Source: JAJDOJ01 sp034722015
Lineage (GTDB): Bacteria > Pseudomonadota > Gammaproteobacteria > JAJDOJ01
Reading direction: 5' to 3'
DNA: 15,543 bases
Assembly (NCBI GenBank): GCA_034722015.1
Contig: JAYENI010000050.1
Coordinates: forward strand, 1 to 15,543
Shown here: positions 8,696 through 15,227 of the stretch, piece after piece
Layout of the letters: every line of letters begins with the position of its first letter
How positions within the stretch are numbered: the stretch's first letter is position 1
Made by a program: the position numbers and the translations under genes
The notes under the pieces: model-generated
The model's database searches: none
The model's input: the letters and a program-made list of their open reading frames with translations, nothing else
What the model was told of the DNA's origin: nothing

Positions 8696-9136
8696 ATGCA
8701 CCCGGGGCATGACCGGAAGGTCCCACTGAAAAACCGCGCACGGCCCCGTGGATCGGCGGGCCGCCTGCTTATCGTAGACGACGATGACTCGCTGTCGGCG
8801 ATACTGGCACTGCATCTCCTGGATAACGGTATCGAGGTAACCCGGGCCGAGGATTATTCCCGGGCGAGGCAACTGTTCAAACCGGGTTCATTCGAATTCG
8901 CCCTTTTGGACTACCAGTTGCCGGATGGATCGGGCCTGGAACTCGGTCTGGAACTACGACGGGAGGATCCCCGGATCCGGCTGCTGGTCATGACCGGCTG
9001 TGCGGAAAGCGGCCTGGAGCGCCAGGTCGCCGAGTCCGGGATCCAGACCTTTCTCCGCAAACCTTTCCTGGTGCGCGATCTCGACACGGCCCTGGCGACC
9101 GGACGGCTGGCCCGCCCCCTCGGTCCTCCCGCGTAA
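8696..9136 (+). CDS. Stand-alone response-regulator receiver protein
   Basis: A single CheY-like receiver with no output domain. RLLIVDDDDSLS carries the acidic pocket, LLDYQLPDGSGLEL the phosphate-accepting Asp, VMTG the conserved Thr and RKPF the conserved Lys, so phosphorylation should be possible. I give the ATG at 8696 (146 aa), but the frame is open upstream with alternatives at 8660 (GTG), 8609 (ATG) and 8585 (TTG); the last two overlap the sigma gene. None has a strong ribosome-binding site, so the start is uncertain. The gene follows the ECF sigma gene closely and is probably in its operon. The sequence resembles the receiver of the sigma-54 activator at 6373: both have DDDxSL, LH at the same place, LLDxQLPDGxGL and MTG, suggesting duplication. 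A role in phospho-relay, or in controlling the activator or the sigma factor, is inference. Confidence 0.85.
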   Translation: MHPGHDRKVPLKNRARPRGSAGRLLIVDDDDSLSAILALHLLDNGIEVTRAEDYSRARQLFKPGSFEFALLDYQLPDGSGLELGLELRREDPRIRLLVMTGCAESGLERQVAESGIQTFLRKPFLVRDLDTALATGRLARPLGPPA

Positions 9137-9300
9137 CCGCCGGCGCCCTGTCTGCCTCTTCGGGCGGGAGCAATGGCAGACGGTGGCTCGAACACACCGG
9201 TCCGCGCATCGTTCCAGACCTCATCATCCTGGCGCAGGCGCCGCCATGCAGGGCGCCCGATATCGGTCCCGCATTGGGGTACGAAACATCGTATTAAACC

Positions 9301-9342
9301 CCGTAGCCATACGGAAATTCCTGTAGCATAATCGCGCTACGG
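9301..9342 (+). repeat. Repeated GTAGC element with alternative pairings
   Basis: CCGTAGC (9301-9307) is the exact complement of GCTACGG (9336-9342). A second GTAGC (9323-9327) can also pair with GCTAC (9336-9340) across an 8-base loop. A CATAAT at 9327-9332 overlaps the inner pairing, so it may be a promoter operator or an RNA structure. Confidence 0.35.
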
Positions 9343-9484
9343 CTGACGACCGGTCCCGGAAACTATAAAAACTGAGGCTCTCCCGAACCTGACACATAAA
9401 CCATCCGTGAAACGTTACGCGTGCCCTGCCGGTTTTGCAGATGCGTGTAGCCCGGAGAAATGGCTGTCAGGCGTTCGAGGGGTT

Positions 9485-9499
9485 TGACCTGTAAGGTCA
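9485..9499. promoter_or_regulatory. Perfect dyad TGACCT-GTA-AGGTCA upstream of minD
   Basis: Two perfect 6-base arms separated by 3 bases form a typical binding site for a dimeric regulator. It overlaps TTGACC (9484-9489), a possible -35 box, though no clear -10 lies 17 bases away. The binding protein is unknown. Confidence 0.4.
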
Positions 9500-9511
9500 T
9501 ACAAGGACGTA

Positions 9512-9550
9512 ACGATCCTGTTCACAGGGGATCGTGGAAGCGTTCGATCC
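9512..9550 (+). promoter_or_regulatory. Mutually exclusive hairpins upstream of minD
   Basis: GGATCG (9529-9534) is complementary both to CGATCC at 9513-9518 and to CGATCC at 9545-9550. The first pairing extends to ACGATCC/GGATCGT with an inner TG/CA; the second encloses a 10-base loop. Only one can form at a time, as in attenuators and riboswitch expression platforms. It is a leader element only if transcription starts upstream of about 9500. Confidence 0.35.
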
Positions 9551-9728
9551 GTGTCGCCGGCTGTATTCCCAAGGGGGGCATCTCGATTCCAAATCAGGTA
9601 ATTCATACCCGGTTCTCAGTGACCCCCGGCATCTGCCTCGCGAGGCTGCGGCGCGCATTTCGCGTCGCGTTCCGCCTGCAGTTCGTCCGCTCCATCGGGT
9701 GAATCAATCTGTTAAAGGAGAACTGACC

Positions 9729-10538
9729 TTGAGCAAAATAATTGTTGTCACTTCCGGCAAGGGCGGCGTGGGGAAGACGACTACCGCCGCTGCAATAGCG
9801 ACTGGCCTGGCACAAAAAGGGCACATGACCGCAGTCATCGATTTCGACGTCGGGCTGCGAAATCTCGATCTGATTCTGGGTTGCGAACGTCGCGTGGTTT
9901 ACGACTTCGTCAATATCATCAAGGACGAAGCCCGACTGAGCCAGGCGCTGATCAAGGACAAACGCACTGACAACCTCTACATACTCCCGGCTTCGCAGAC
10001 ACGTGACAAGGACGCGCTGACCCACGAGGGCGTGGGGTCCGTGTTGAATGACCTGCAGGAGCAGGGTTTTGACTACATCGTCTGTGACTCACCGGCCGGC
10101 ATCGAACACGGCGCGCTGATGGCGCTCTATTTCGCGGACGAAGCGTTTATCGTATCGAACCCGGAGGTCTCGTCCGTTCGCGATTCCGACCGTATCCTCG
10201 GCATTCTGCAAAGCCGCTCCAGGCGGGCCGAAAAAGGTGGTGAACCAGTAAAGGAGCACCTGATTCTGACACGGTACGACCCGCAACGCGTCGACAACGG
10301 TGACATGCTTGCAGTTGACGATATTCTGGAGATTCTTGCCGTCCCCCTGCTCGGTGTGGTTCCGGAATCGAAGAGCGTGTTGCAATCCTCCAACTCGGGG
10401 GTACCGGTCATACTGGACGAGATCAGCCCTGCCGGCCAGGCATATCAGGATATCGTCTCAAGGTTCCTGGGAGAGGATTTGCCGCACCGTTTCATGCGCG
10501 TCGAGAAAAAACCACTGCTTAGAAGATTGTTCGGGTGA
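9729..10538 (+). CDS. minD: Septum site-determining protein MinD
   Basis: MinD is a membrane-cycling ATPase that recruits the division inhibitor MinC to the poles and is released by MinE. I start at the TTG at 9729 (269 aa, matching the usual ~270) because AAAGGAG (9714-9720) lies 8 bases upstream and the protein then begins SKIIVVTSGKGGVGKTT; residues upstream of this in the open frame do not look coding. The deviant Walker A GKGGVGKTT (10-18) with signature Lys11, the DFDVGLRNLDLILG switch and the VVTSG start are all present. The C-terminal amphipathic membrane-targeting helix (EKKPLLRRLFG) is intact. minE follows after 7 bases. minC, normally the first gene of minCDE, is missing in front. 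Confidence 0.97.
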   Translation: MSKIIVVTSGKGGVGKTTTAAAIATGLAQKGHMTAVIDFDVGLRNLDLILGCERRVVYDFVNIIKDEARLSQALIKDKRTDNLYILPASQTRDKDALTHEGVGSVLNDLQEQGFDYIVCDSPAGIEHGALMALYFADEAFIVSNPEVSSVRDSDRILGILQSRSRRAEKGGEPVKEHLILTRYDPQRVDNGDMLAVDDILEILAVPLLGVVPESKSVLQSSNSGVPVILDEISPAGQAYQDIVSRFLGEDLPHRFMRVEKKPLLRRLFG

Positions 10539-10545
10539 CACAATT

Positions 10546-10815
10546 ATGAGATTGCTGGACTATTTTAAGAGTACACGAAACAACAATTCCGCCAGTACGG
10601 CCAAGGACCGCCTGCAGGTCATCATCGCCCATGAGCGACAGGCACTGCGCGGACCTGACTACCTTCCCGCCCTGCGTCGAGACATACTGGAAGTGATCAA
10701 GCGATACATACCCGTATCGGAAAAACAACTGGAGCTTCACGTCGAGCAGGAGGCGGGATACGAAGTGCTGGAACTCAACGTTACCCTGCCGGACGAAGAG
10801 AAGATTGCGAGTTGA
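10546..10815 (+). CDS. minE: Cell division topological specificity factor MinE
   Basis: 89 aa, normal length. The N-terminal membrane-binding segment MRLLDYFKS is followed by the MinD-contacting helix KDRLQVIIAHERQ, and then the dimerisation domain (DILEVIKRYIPV, VLELNVTLP). MinE stimulates MinD ATPase and drives pole-to-pole oscillation so that the septum forms at mid-cell. It starts 7 bases after minD's stop, so the two form an operon. A strong hairpin follows directly downstream. Confidence 0.97.
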   Translation: MRLLDYFKSTRNNNSASTAKDRLQVIIAHERQALRGPDYLPALRRDILEVIKRYIPVSEKQLELHVEQEAGYEVLELNVTLPDEEKIAS

Positions 10816-10820
10816 GTGGC

Positions 10821-10853
10821 CCGGCCCCGACCCGAATGAGGTGTCGGGGCCGG
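10821..10853 (+). terminator. Strong GC-rich hairpin after minE
   Basis: CCGGCCCCGAC (10821-10831) and GTCGGGGCCGG (10843-10853) are perfect 11-bp complements with an 11-base loop, 5 bases after the minE stop. No T-run follows, so it may end transcription inefficiently or protect the minDE transcript's 3' end. Confidence 0.5.
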
Positions 10854-10887
10854 TAAACTGCCGCAACAGGAACTGACGGTACAGGAA

Positions 10888-11355
10888 ATGATGCGATTTA
10901 TCTTCTCGACCCTTGCCTTACTGATTCTACCCGGACTCTGTACCGGGGCACCCCCGGAGAAGATCGGCTCAGCCTGGGTATACCGCTCGGACAGCAACTT
11001 CGAGTTCGCCAGGGAGGACCTGGCAGGCGCCATCGAGGGAAGAGGCCTGGTCATCAGCTATGTCTCCCACGCACAAGACATGCTGTCGCGCACAGCGGGT
11101 GCGGTGGAAGGATCCGCAACGGTCTACGGCGATGCCGAGATACTGCTATTTTGCAAGGCGGACCTGTCGCATCGACTCGTCGGGGAGAACCCGCATAATA
11201 TCGTGCTCTGTCCCTATGCCATTGCTGTCTACACACTCGCCGGGGACCCGGAGACCACCTACCTGTCGTTCCAGGCACCACCATCGGACAACGACGCATA
11301 CCAGCCGATAGAGGAATTGCTCAAGGCTATCGTGGAAGAAGCGACAGGAGGATAG
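10888..11355 (+). CDS. DUF302 domain protein, exported
   Basis: 155 aa from ATG at 10888; the adjacent ATG at 10891 is better spaced from AGGA (10883-10886) and may be the true start. A signal peptide is clear (MMRFIFSTLALLILPGLCTGA), so the mature protein should be periplasmic. The rest fits DUF302: an N-terminal helix region FEFAREDLAGAIEGRGL, then EILLFCKADLSHRL, then NIVLCPYAIAVYTLAGD and a final helix IEELLKAIVEEA. DUF302 proteins are small alpha/beta proteins of unknown biochemical role. The two cysteines after the leader (in LFCKAD and LCPYA) could form a disulfide or bind a ligand; this is speculation. It is separated from minE by the hairpin and is probably its own unit. Confidence 0.8.
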   Translation: MMRFIFSTLALLILPGLCTGAPPEKIGSAWVYRSDSNFEFAREDLAGAIEGRGLVISYVSHAQDMLSRTAGAVEGSATVYGDAEILLFCKADLSHRLVGENPHNIVLCPYAIAVYTLAGDPETTYLSFQAPPSDNDAYQPIEELLKAIVEEATGG

Positions 11356-11406
11356 TCCGGGTGTCGAATGACGAGGGAACGAACCAAAGATACAGGCGCT
11401 CGAGCC

Positions 11407-11544
11407 TCAGGACTTCGCACCGCCATCCTGACTACGGGTCATTCTGGCGAGCAGCCTGAAAACAGCGACCTTGATCCCGACCAGGATTGCAGCGAATCCG
11501 ATCCCGACCCACAGAACGTTTTCGACGATCCAGGTCGTCACCAT
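11407..11544 (-). CDS. Small single-helix membrane protein (45 aa)
   Basis: ATG at 11544-11542, TGA at 11409-11407. The protein begins MVTTWIVENVLWVGIGFAAI, continues LVGIKVAVFRLLARMTRSQ and ends DGGAKS. Residues about 10-32 form one membrane helix followed by positive residues (R30, R34, R37), giving a probable N-out/C-in topology. Codons end mostly in G or C like the neighbouring genes. A TGA lies in frame four codons upstream of the ATG, so no longer version exists. The ribosome-binding site is weak. I do not recognise the family and no neighbour explains it. It may be a real small protein or a chance frame. Confidence 0.45.
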   Translation of the reverse strand: MVTTWIVENVLWVGIGFAAILVGIKVAVFRLLARMTRSQDGGAKS

Positions 11545-11667
11545 CCCGAATTCTCACTACAACAGGGCCCGGACCGGAGCATTCCCCCCGGACACAGTTC
11601 GAGCATGGCCGCGATTACCGTCATCTGCTTGTTGTAAAACCTCAGTTTTCGCCGAGTCCCACGACTC

Positions 11668-11692
11668 AGGTTACCTTCAGGATAACCTGAAT
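11668..11692. promoter_or_regulatory. Overlapping palindromes upstream of the SDR gene
   Basis: CAGGTTA (11668-11674) pairs with TAACCTG (11684-11690); TTCAGG-ATAA-CCTGAA (11677-11692) is a second, overlapping perfect 6-bp palindrome. The region is gene-free between the minus-strand small ORF and the SDR gene. It could be a tandem operator or a structured leader. Confidence 0.35.
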
Positions 11693-11779
11693 ACCGTGAC
11701 AGTAAAATCCGACAGTGCGATGCGAGACCACGTTTAATGACCGGCATCAGACCAAACCACCATCAGAGAGCAAAACCAA

Positions 11780-12496
11780 ATGTCTGAATTTTCAGGGAAA
11801 ATCGTCCTGATCACCGGTGCCGCCGGCAACCTGGGAAAGGCTGTTGCCGACCGTTTCCATGCAGAAGGCGCCGGCCTCGTCCTGGTCGATCTGTCGACCG
11901 AACGCCTGGGGCAGGTCTACGGAAAAACGGAACCACCACAGGACCGGCGCCTGCTCGTGTCCGCAGATCTCACCAGCGAGGAGAGCGTATCGGACATGAC
12001 GCGGCAGGCTGTTGACGTGTTCGGCCGAATAGACGTCCTGGCGAATATCGCCGGTGGATTCACCATGGGACCACCGCTACATGAAACGCCGATAGTCGAT
12101 TGGGACTTCATGATGAACCTGAATGCGCGGACCATGTTCCTTGCTTCACGCGCCATTATCCCCCACATGCTGGCCCATGGCGGAGGGAAGATCGTCAGTG
12201 TATCGGCTCGGGCGGCCAGGGTGGCCAAATCCGGTATGGCACCCTACTGTGCATCGAAGGGCAGTGTCATCACGCTTACCGAGTGCCTTGCGGCTGAGCA
12301 CAAGCACAACAATATCAATGTCAATTGCGTTCTGCCAGGGACTATCGACACGCCCCAGAACCGCGACGCCATGCCGGATGCGGACTTTACCAGGTGGGTA
12401 AAACCGGAGGAACTCGCCAGCGTGATCGTGTTTCTGGCGTCGAAGGAATCCCACGCGGTTTCGGGTGCATCGATACCTGTCTACGGCGAGAGTTAG
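11780..12496 (+). CDS. Short-chain dehydrogenase/reductase (SDR)
   Basis: 238 aa, classical SDR length. The cofactor motif TGAAGNLG (12-19), Asp37 at the end of the second strand (suggesting NAD(H) rather than NADP(H)), NIAG (89-92), Asn115 and the YCASK catalytic block (Tyr156, Lys160) are present. The catalytic Ser normally lies 13 residues before Tyr; here that position is Ala143, with Ser142 beside it (VSVSARAA). An SDR group with xARAA at this place exists, so the protein may still be active, perhaps with Ser142. The substrate cannot be told; FabG-like ketoreductases are the closest general match. The ATG has only a weak AGAGAG upstream. It converges on the polysaccharide export gene. 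Confidence 0.88.
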   Translation: MSEFSGKIVLITGAAGNLGKAVADRFHAEGAGLVLVDLSTERLGQVYGKTEPPQDRRLLVSADLTSEESVSDMTRQAVDVFGRIDVLANIAGGFTMGPPLHETPIVDWDFMMNLNARTMFLASRAIIPHMLAHGGGKIVSVSARAARVAKSGMAPYCASKGSVITLTECLAAEHKHNNINVNCVLPGTIDTPQNRDAMPDADFTRWVKPEELASVIVFLASKESHAVSGASIPVYGES

Positions 12497-12521
12497 GTAA
12501 CCGGGCGATAGGCGGTGACCG

Positions 12522-12549
12522 GGACACGGGCCCTGCTGAGGCCCGGTCC
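12522..12549. terminator. Hairpin between convergent SDR and export genes
   Basis: GGAC-a-CGGGCC (12522-12532) pairs with GGCCCGGTCC (12540-12549), giving 10 bp with one bulged A and a 7-base loop. It lies between two convergent genes and could serve both. There is no T-run on either side. Confidence 0.45.
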
Positions 12550-12581
12550 GACTCAAGCGAGACGCTGCGGCATAACGGTCG

Positions 12582-13253
12582 TCAGGGAACGACGACGACG
12601 TCACCGCTTTTCAGCGTGATATTCTGCTGAAGGTTCTTCCCCTTCTTGACGTCCGAGTAGTCAAAGGAAAAAACGATTTCCTTGCCACCGGTCCTGCGCA
12701 GGATACTGATGTTGTCCTCGTTGGCGAAGGGTGTCACTCCTCCGGCGAGTGTCAGCGCCTGAATCACGTCGATATAACGCCCCAGGGTAAACTGGCCAGG
12801 ATTCTCGACCTTGCCAATCACGAAGACCGAATATCCCGCTATGGTCTTCACCGAAACCGTTACAACCGCCTCGGGAATGTAGCGCCTGATCTTGCGTGTG
12901 ATCTCTGCTTCCACCTCAGGCACGGTCTTTCCAGCCACCTGCAGATTGCCCGCCAGCGGGAACGATATTCCACCGTCAGGACGCACCGTCACTTCACGTT
13001 GAAGTTCTTCCTCCTTCCAGACCGAGATAAACAGAAGATCTTCCGCACCGATATGGTATCCCTCATAGACTTTGGCAGGCGAGCCCGATTTTTTACTGGC
13101 CGTGCTTGATCCGCCCGTCGTCGCACCGGTACCCACGGCAGGCGTCGAACTATCCGATGAATTCGTCGGAACGGTCTCGCAGGCGCTCAGCGCCCACACG
13201 ACGAAAACCCCGGCCAGCAGCCGGAAGGAAGCGCTGATTGTCGATGCAAACAT
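12582..13253 (-). CDS. Outer-membrane polysaccharide export lipoprotein (Wza-like)
   Basis: 223 aa from ATG at 13253-13251. I prefer this to a TTG at 13313 because it gives a proper lipoprotein signal, MFASTISASFRLLAGVFVVW then ALSAC, with lipobox Cys25. A Ser/Thr/Gly-rich linker (about 28-58) leads to the polysaccharide export domain (YHIGAEDLLFISVW, VRPDGGISFPLAGNLQVAGKT, VTVSV) and one SLBB domain (VFVIGKVENPGQFTLGRYIDV, ALTLAGGVTPFA), ending in GDVVVVP. It lacks the long C-terminal helix of E. coli Wza, like many short export proteins. It should help carry exopolysaccharide across the outer membrane. No chain-length kinase, glycosyltransferase or flippase is next to it, so the rest of the locus lies elsewhere. 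Confidence 0.9.
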   Translation of the reverse strand: MFASTISASFRLLAGVFVVWALSACETVPTNSSDSSTPAVGTGATTGGSSTASKKSGSPAKVYEGYHIGAEDLLFISVWKEEELQREVTVRPDGGISFPLAGNLQVAGKTVPEVEAEITRKIRRYIPEAVVTVSVKTIAGYSVFVIGKVENPGQFTLGRYIDVIQALTLAGGVTPFANEDNISILRRTGGKEIVFSFDYSDVKKGKNLQQNITLKSGDVVVVP

Positions 13254-13620
13254 TCTACGTGTACCTGTAGCCTGATAGAGCGCCCAAGTGTAACGACTTT
13301 GCGCGTTACCCAAAAGCGCGAAAAACTGATAATGCGCGGCGAATCACACGGGGCCCGCCATTGTACAGCACCTTTCCGGACAGTACCTACAGCCTCTTCA
13401 ACCGCACCGATCACTCACGATTTCGTCCTTCGGCAACATTCTGCGAACATGGCGGGGAGGGTTTGCCACAAGGCAGCGTCGGTGTGCACTGGTAGAGAGA
13501 GGCCGGGAATTTCCGGCCGGGACCAGGGCAAAATCGATGAGGGTAGTCTAGGAGCCCGTCCGAGAATGGAAGTTCTACTGCGGAAAAGCCTCGCTGGCCG
13601 GATTTCACGTTCGTTCTCGT
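13254..13620 (-). other. Non-coding gap between folD and the export gene
   Basis: This probably contains the export gene's promoter: on the minus strand TACAAT (13365-13360) is a fair -10, but without a good -35. A TGTAACGA half-site at 13289-13296 resembles half of the dyads at 7890-7970. GGCCGG-GAATTT-CCGGCC (13501-13518) could end folD transcripts, though no T-run follows. No gene is supported. Confidence 0.4.
13501..13518 (-). terminator. Inverted repeat downstream of folD
   Basis: GGCCGG (13501-13506) and CCGGCC (13513-13518) form a 6-bp GC stem with a 6-base loop, about 100 bases past the folD stop. It is a weak terminator candidate because a T-run is absent. Confidence 0.3.
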
Positions 13621-14523
13621 CTAATAGAGGCGGCTATTCTCCTCGGCCGTGGCATATTGCGCCGCCTTGGCCGTATTCCACATCAGCATGGCGACTGTCA
13701 TCGGCCCGACACCACCGGGGACCGGAGAAATTGCAGCGGCAACGTCTTTTACGGCGTCAAAATCCACGTCGCCGACCAGGCGGTAACCACGCCTGGCGGA
13801 GGCATCGTCAACGCGGTTGATGCCGACGTCGATGACCACCGCGCCCGGCTTGACCATATCCGCGGTCACGAATCCGGGCCGTCCTACCGCCGCAATCAGG
13901 ATGTCCGCCTGACGCGAGAACGTCGCGAGGTCCCGCGTACCGCTGTGGCAAACCGTGACCGTTGCATTCGCGCCGCGACCTTTCTGGACCAGCAGGTTCA
14001 TCATCGGCTTGCCGACGATATTGCTCCTGCCGAGGACCACGACATGCTGCCCCTCAATCCTGACATCCGCCCGCAGGAGCAGCTCAATGATCCCGGCCGG
14101 TGTGCAGGAGCTGAAGGAATCCAGCCCGATCACCAACCGACCGATATTGACCGGGTGAAACCCGTCCACGTCCTTGACGGGATTGATCTCTTCGATAACA
14201 CGATGAGAATTGATTTGCTCCGGCAGTGGCAACTGGACCAGGATTCCGTGCACCGATTGATCGCTGTTTAGCTCCGTGATGAGTTCCAGAAGCGCAGACT
14301 GGGACATATCGCCCGGAAGTCGATGCAGAACCGACCGGATTCCAACCGAATCACATGCCCTGCGCTTGTTTTTCACGTAGGCCATTGAAGCGGGATCGTC
14401 CCCCACCAGTACCGCGGCCAGCGTGGGTTCGGTCCCACTGGCGTTCAATTCAAGTACCCGCCCCCTGACTTCATTCAGAATGGCGTCCGCGGTTGCCTTG
14501 CCGTCTATGATTCGAGCCGTCAC
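13621..14523 (-). CDS. folD: Bifunctional methylenetetrahydrofolate dehydrogenase/cyclohydrolase FolD
   Basis: 300 aa, slightly longer than the usual ~285. FolD oxidises 5,10-methylene-THF to methenyl-THF with NADP+ and hydrolyses it to 10-formyl-THF, feeding purine and formyl-Met synthesis. Diagnostic stretches are VGDDPASMAYVKNKRRAC (catalytic Tyr and Lys), GILVQLPLP, PVKDVDGFHPVNIGRL, the cofactor motif VVLGRSNIVGKPMMNLL, and the C-terminal PVPGGVGPMTVAMLM. The start is GTG at 14523-14521, with AAGGGA 8 bases upstream. Residues after about 285 (ATAEENSRLY) are a poorly conserved tail. It is cytosolic and probably monocistronic or in an operon with the SH3 protein gene, whose stop is 35 bases upstream. 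Confidence 0.97.
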   Translation of the reverse strand: MTARIIDGKATADAILNEVRGRVLELNASGTEPTLAAVLVGDDPASMAYVKNKRRACDSVGIRSVLHRLPGDMSQSALLELITELNSDQSVHGILVQLPLPEQINSHRVIEEINPVKDVDGFHPVNIGRLVIGLDSFSSCTPAGIIELLLRADVRIEGQHVVVLGRSNIVGKPMMNLLVQKGRGANATVTVCHSGTRDLATFSRQADILIAAVGRPGFVTADMVKPGAVVIDVGINRVDDASARRGYRLVGDVDFDAVKDVAAAISPVPGGVGPMTVAMLMWNTAKAAQYATAEENSRLY

Positions 14524-14558
14524 CTGATTATCCCTTCCCCCGTCCTGCCGAACGCCAA

Positions 14559-15227
14559 TCAGTATTCACCCCATCCCCTTCGCCTTCGCCAGGGAACCCG
14601 GGGAATGACCAACCCCAGTATCAGACTCCCCAGCGCCACAGCGCCTCCCGCCAGAAACCAGTTGCGCCTGGCATCGTGCTGCAACACCTGGATTTCGTTC
14701 TTCAGTTCACTAACAAGCACCTGACTGGATTCGAGTTTATCCTTCAACTGCTCGTTACGCTCGGCGATCTGCAGCGGATTCGCCGCACGCTCCCTGAGCG
14801 ACGCCATCTCCTGTATGAGCGACTGATGACTTCGTGTCACTTCCGAGACCCGCTCCTCGAGAGCATCCCTCTCGAACTCCAGCGCCTCAATGGTTCCAGA
14901 TACGTCTCCGGAGGCTTCGACCAGCTTGTCGTATTCACCCTGAAGGGATTCGAGACGCACCCGGGCGATCGGGGAATCGAGCAGAAAGCGGGTGGGAACC
15001 CAGGCGATCCTTCCGTCCGGCACTTTGATGCGCGAGAACCCGTCTTCGTCGGACTGCTCGAGTTGTACTTCCGTACCACTGTCGAGGATGGTTACTATCT
15101 TGAATTTCGTCCCCTTCCCCTTGCGGACCGGAATCTTCGCCTCATCGGTAATAAATCGTACTGAGTCAGCAATGGCTGGATTCGCCATCAGCGTCAGAAA
15201 CAACAGAAAGGTTGTCAACTTCACCAT
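14559..15227 (-). CDS. SH3 domain protein with coiled coil and C-terminal membrane anchor (TIGR04211-like)
   Basis: 222 aa. The order is a signal peptide (MVKLTTFLLFLTLMANPAIA), a bacterial SH3 domain (about 22-86, IPVRKGKGTKFKIVTIL, then DGRIAWVPTRFLL), a coiled coil rich in Glu, Leu and Ser (about 90-185), one membrane helix (about 190-210, FLAGGAVALGSLILGLVI) and a short Arg-rich cytoplasmic tail (PRVPWRRRRG). This is the layout of the TIGR04211 family (E. coli YgiM is a known member type). The SH3 domain should face the periplasm and could contact peptidoglycan or envelope proteins; the precise role is not established. The gene ends 35 bases before the folD start on the same strand. The ribosome-binding site is weak. 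Confidence 0.88.
   Translation of the reverse strand: MVKLTTFLLFLTLMANPAIADSVRFITDEAKIPVRKGKGTKFKIVTILDSGTEVQLEQSDEDGFSRIKVPDGRIAWVPTRFLLDSPIARVRLESLQGEYDKLVEASGDVSGTIEALEFERDALEERVSEVTRSHQSLIQEMASLRERAANPLQIAERNEQLKDKLESSQVLVSELKNEIQVLQHDARRNWFLAGGAVALGSLILGLVIPRVPWRRRRGWGEY

Larger units (their letters stand above)
9137..9728 (+). other. 592-base non-coding region before minD
   Basis: No gene is supported on either strand, and in particular no minC. The stretch is rich in short inverted repeats: GTCTGCC/GGCAGAC (9150-9156, 9175-9181) just after the receiver gene, possibly its terminator; GTAGC-based pairs at 9301-9342; a TGACCT-GTA-AGGTCA dyad at 9485-9499; and alternative hairpins at 9512-9550. 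Possible -10 boxes are CATAAT (9327-9332) and TATAAA (9364-9369), neither with a good -35. It is likely to contain the minDE promoter and a long leader, and could include a small RNA. Confidence 0.5.

Noticed and set aside
9534..9728. In-frame N-terminal extension of minD
   Set aside because: MinD homology starts exactly at the TTG at 9729, which has a well-placed Shine-Dalgarno sequence; the 65 upstream residues are not MinD-like.
11368..11637. 89-codon plus-strand frame after the DUF302 gene
   Set aside because: Its Asp/Pro/Ser-rich translation is what the opposite strand of the 45-aa membrane protein would give, and it has no ribosome-binding site or known domain.
11538..11747. 69-codon minus-strand frame overlapping the start of the 45-aa protein
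   Set aside because: Its stop overlaps the small protein's ATG (ATGGTGA), which could suggest coupling, but its sequence is Arg/Cys-rich without pattern and covers the palindromes, so it looks like chance.
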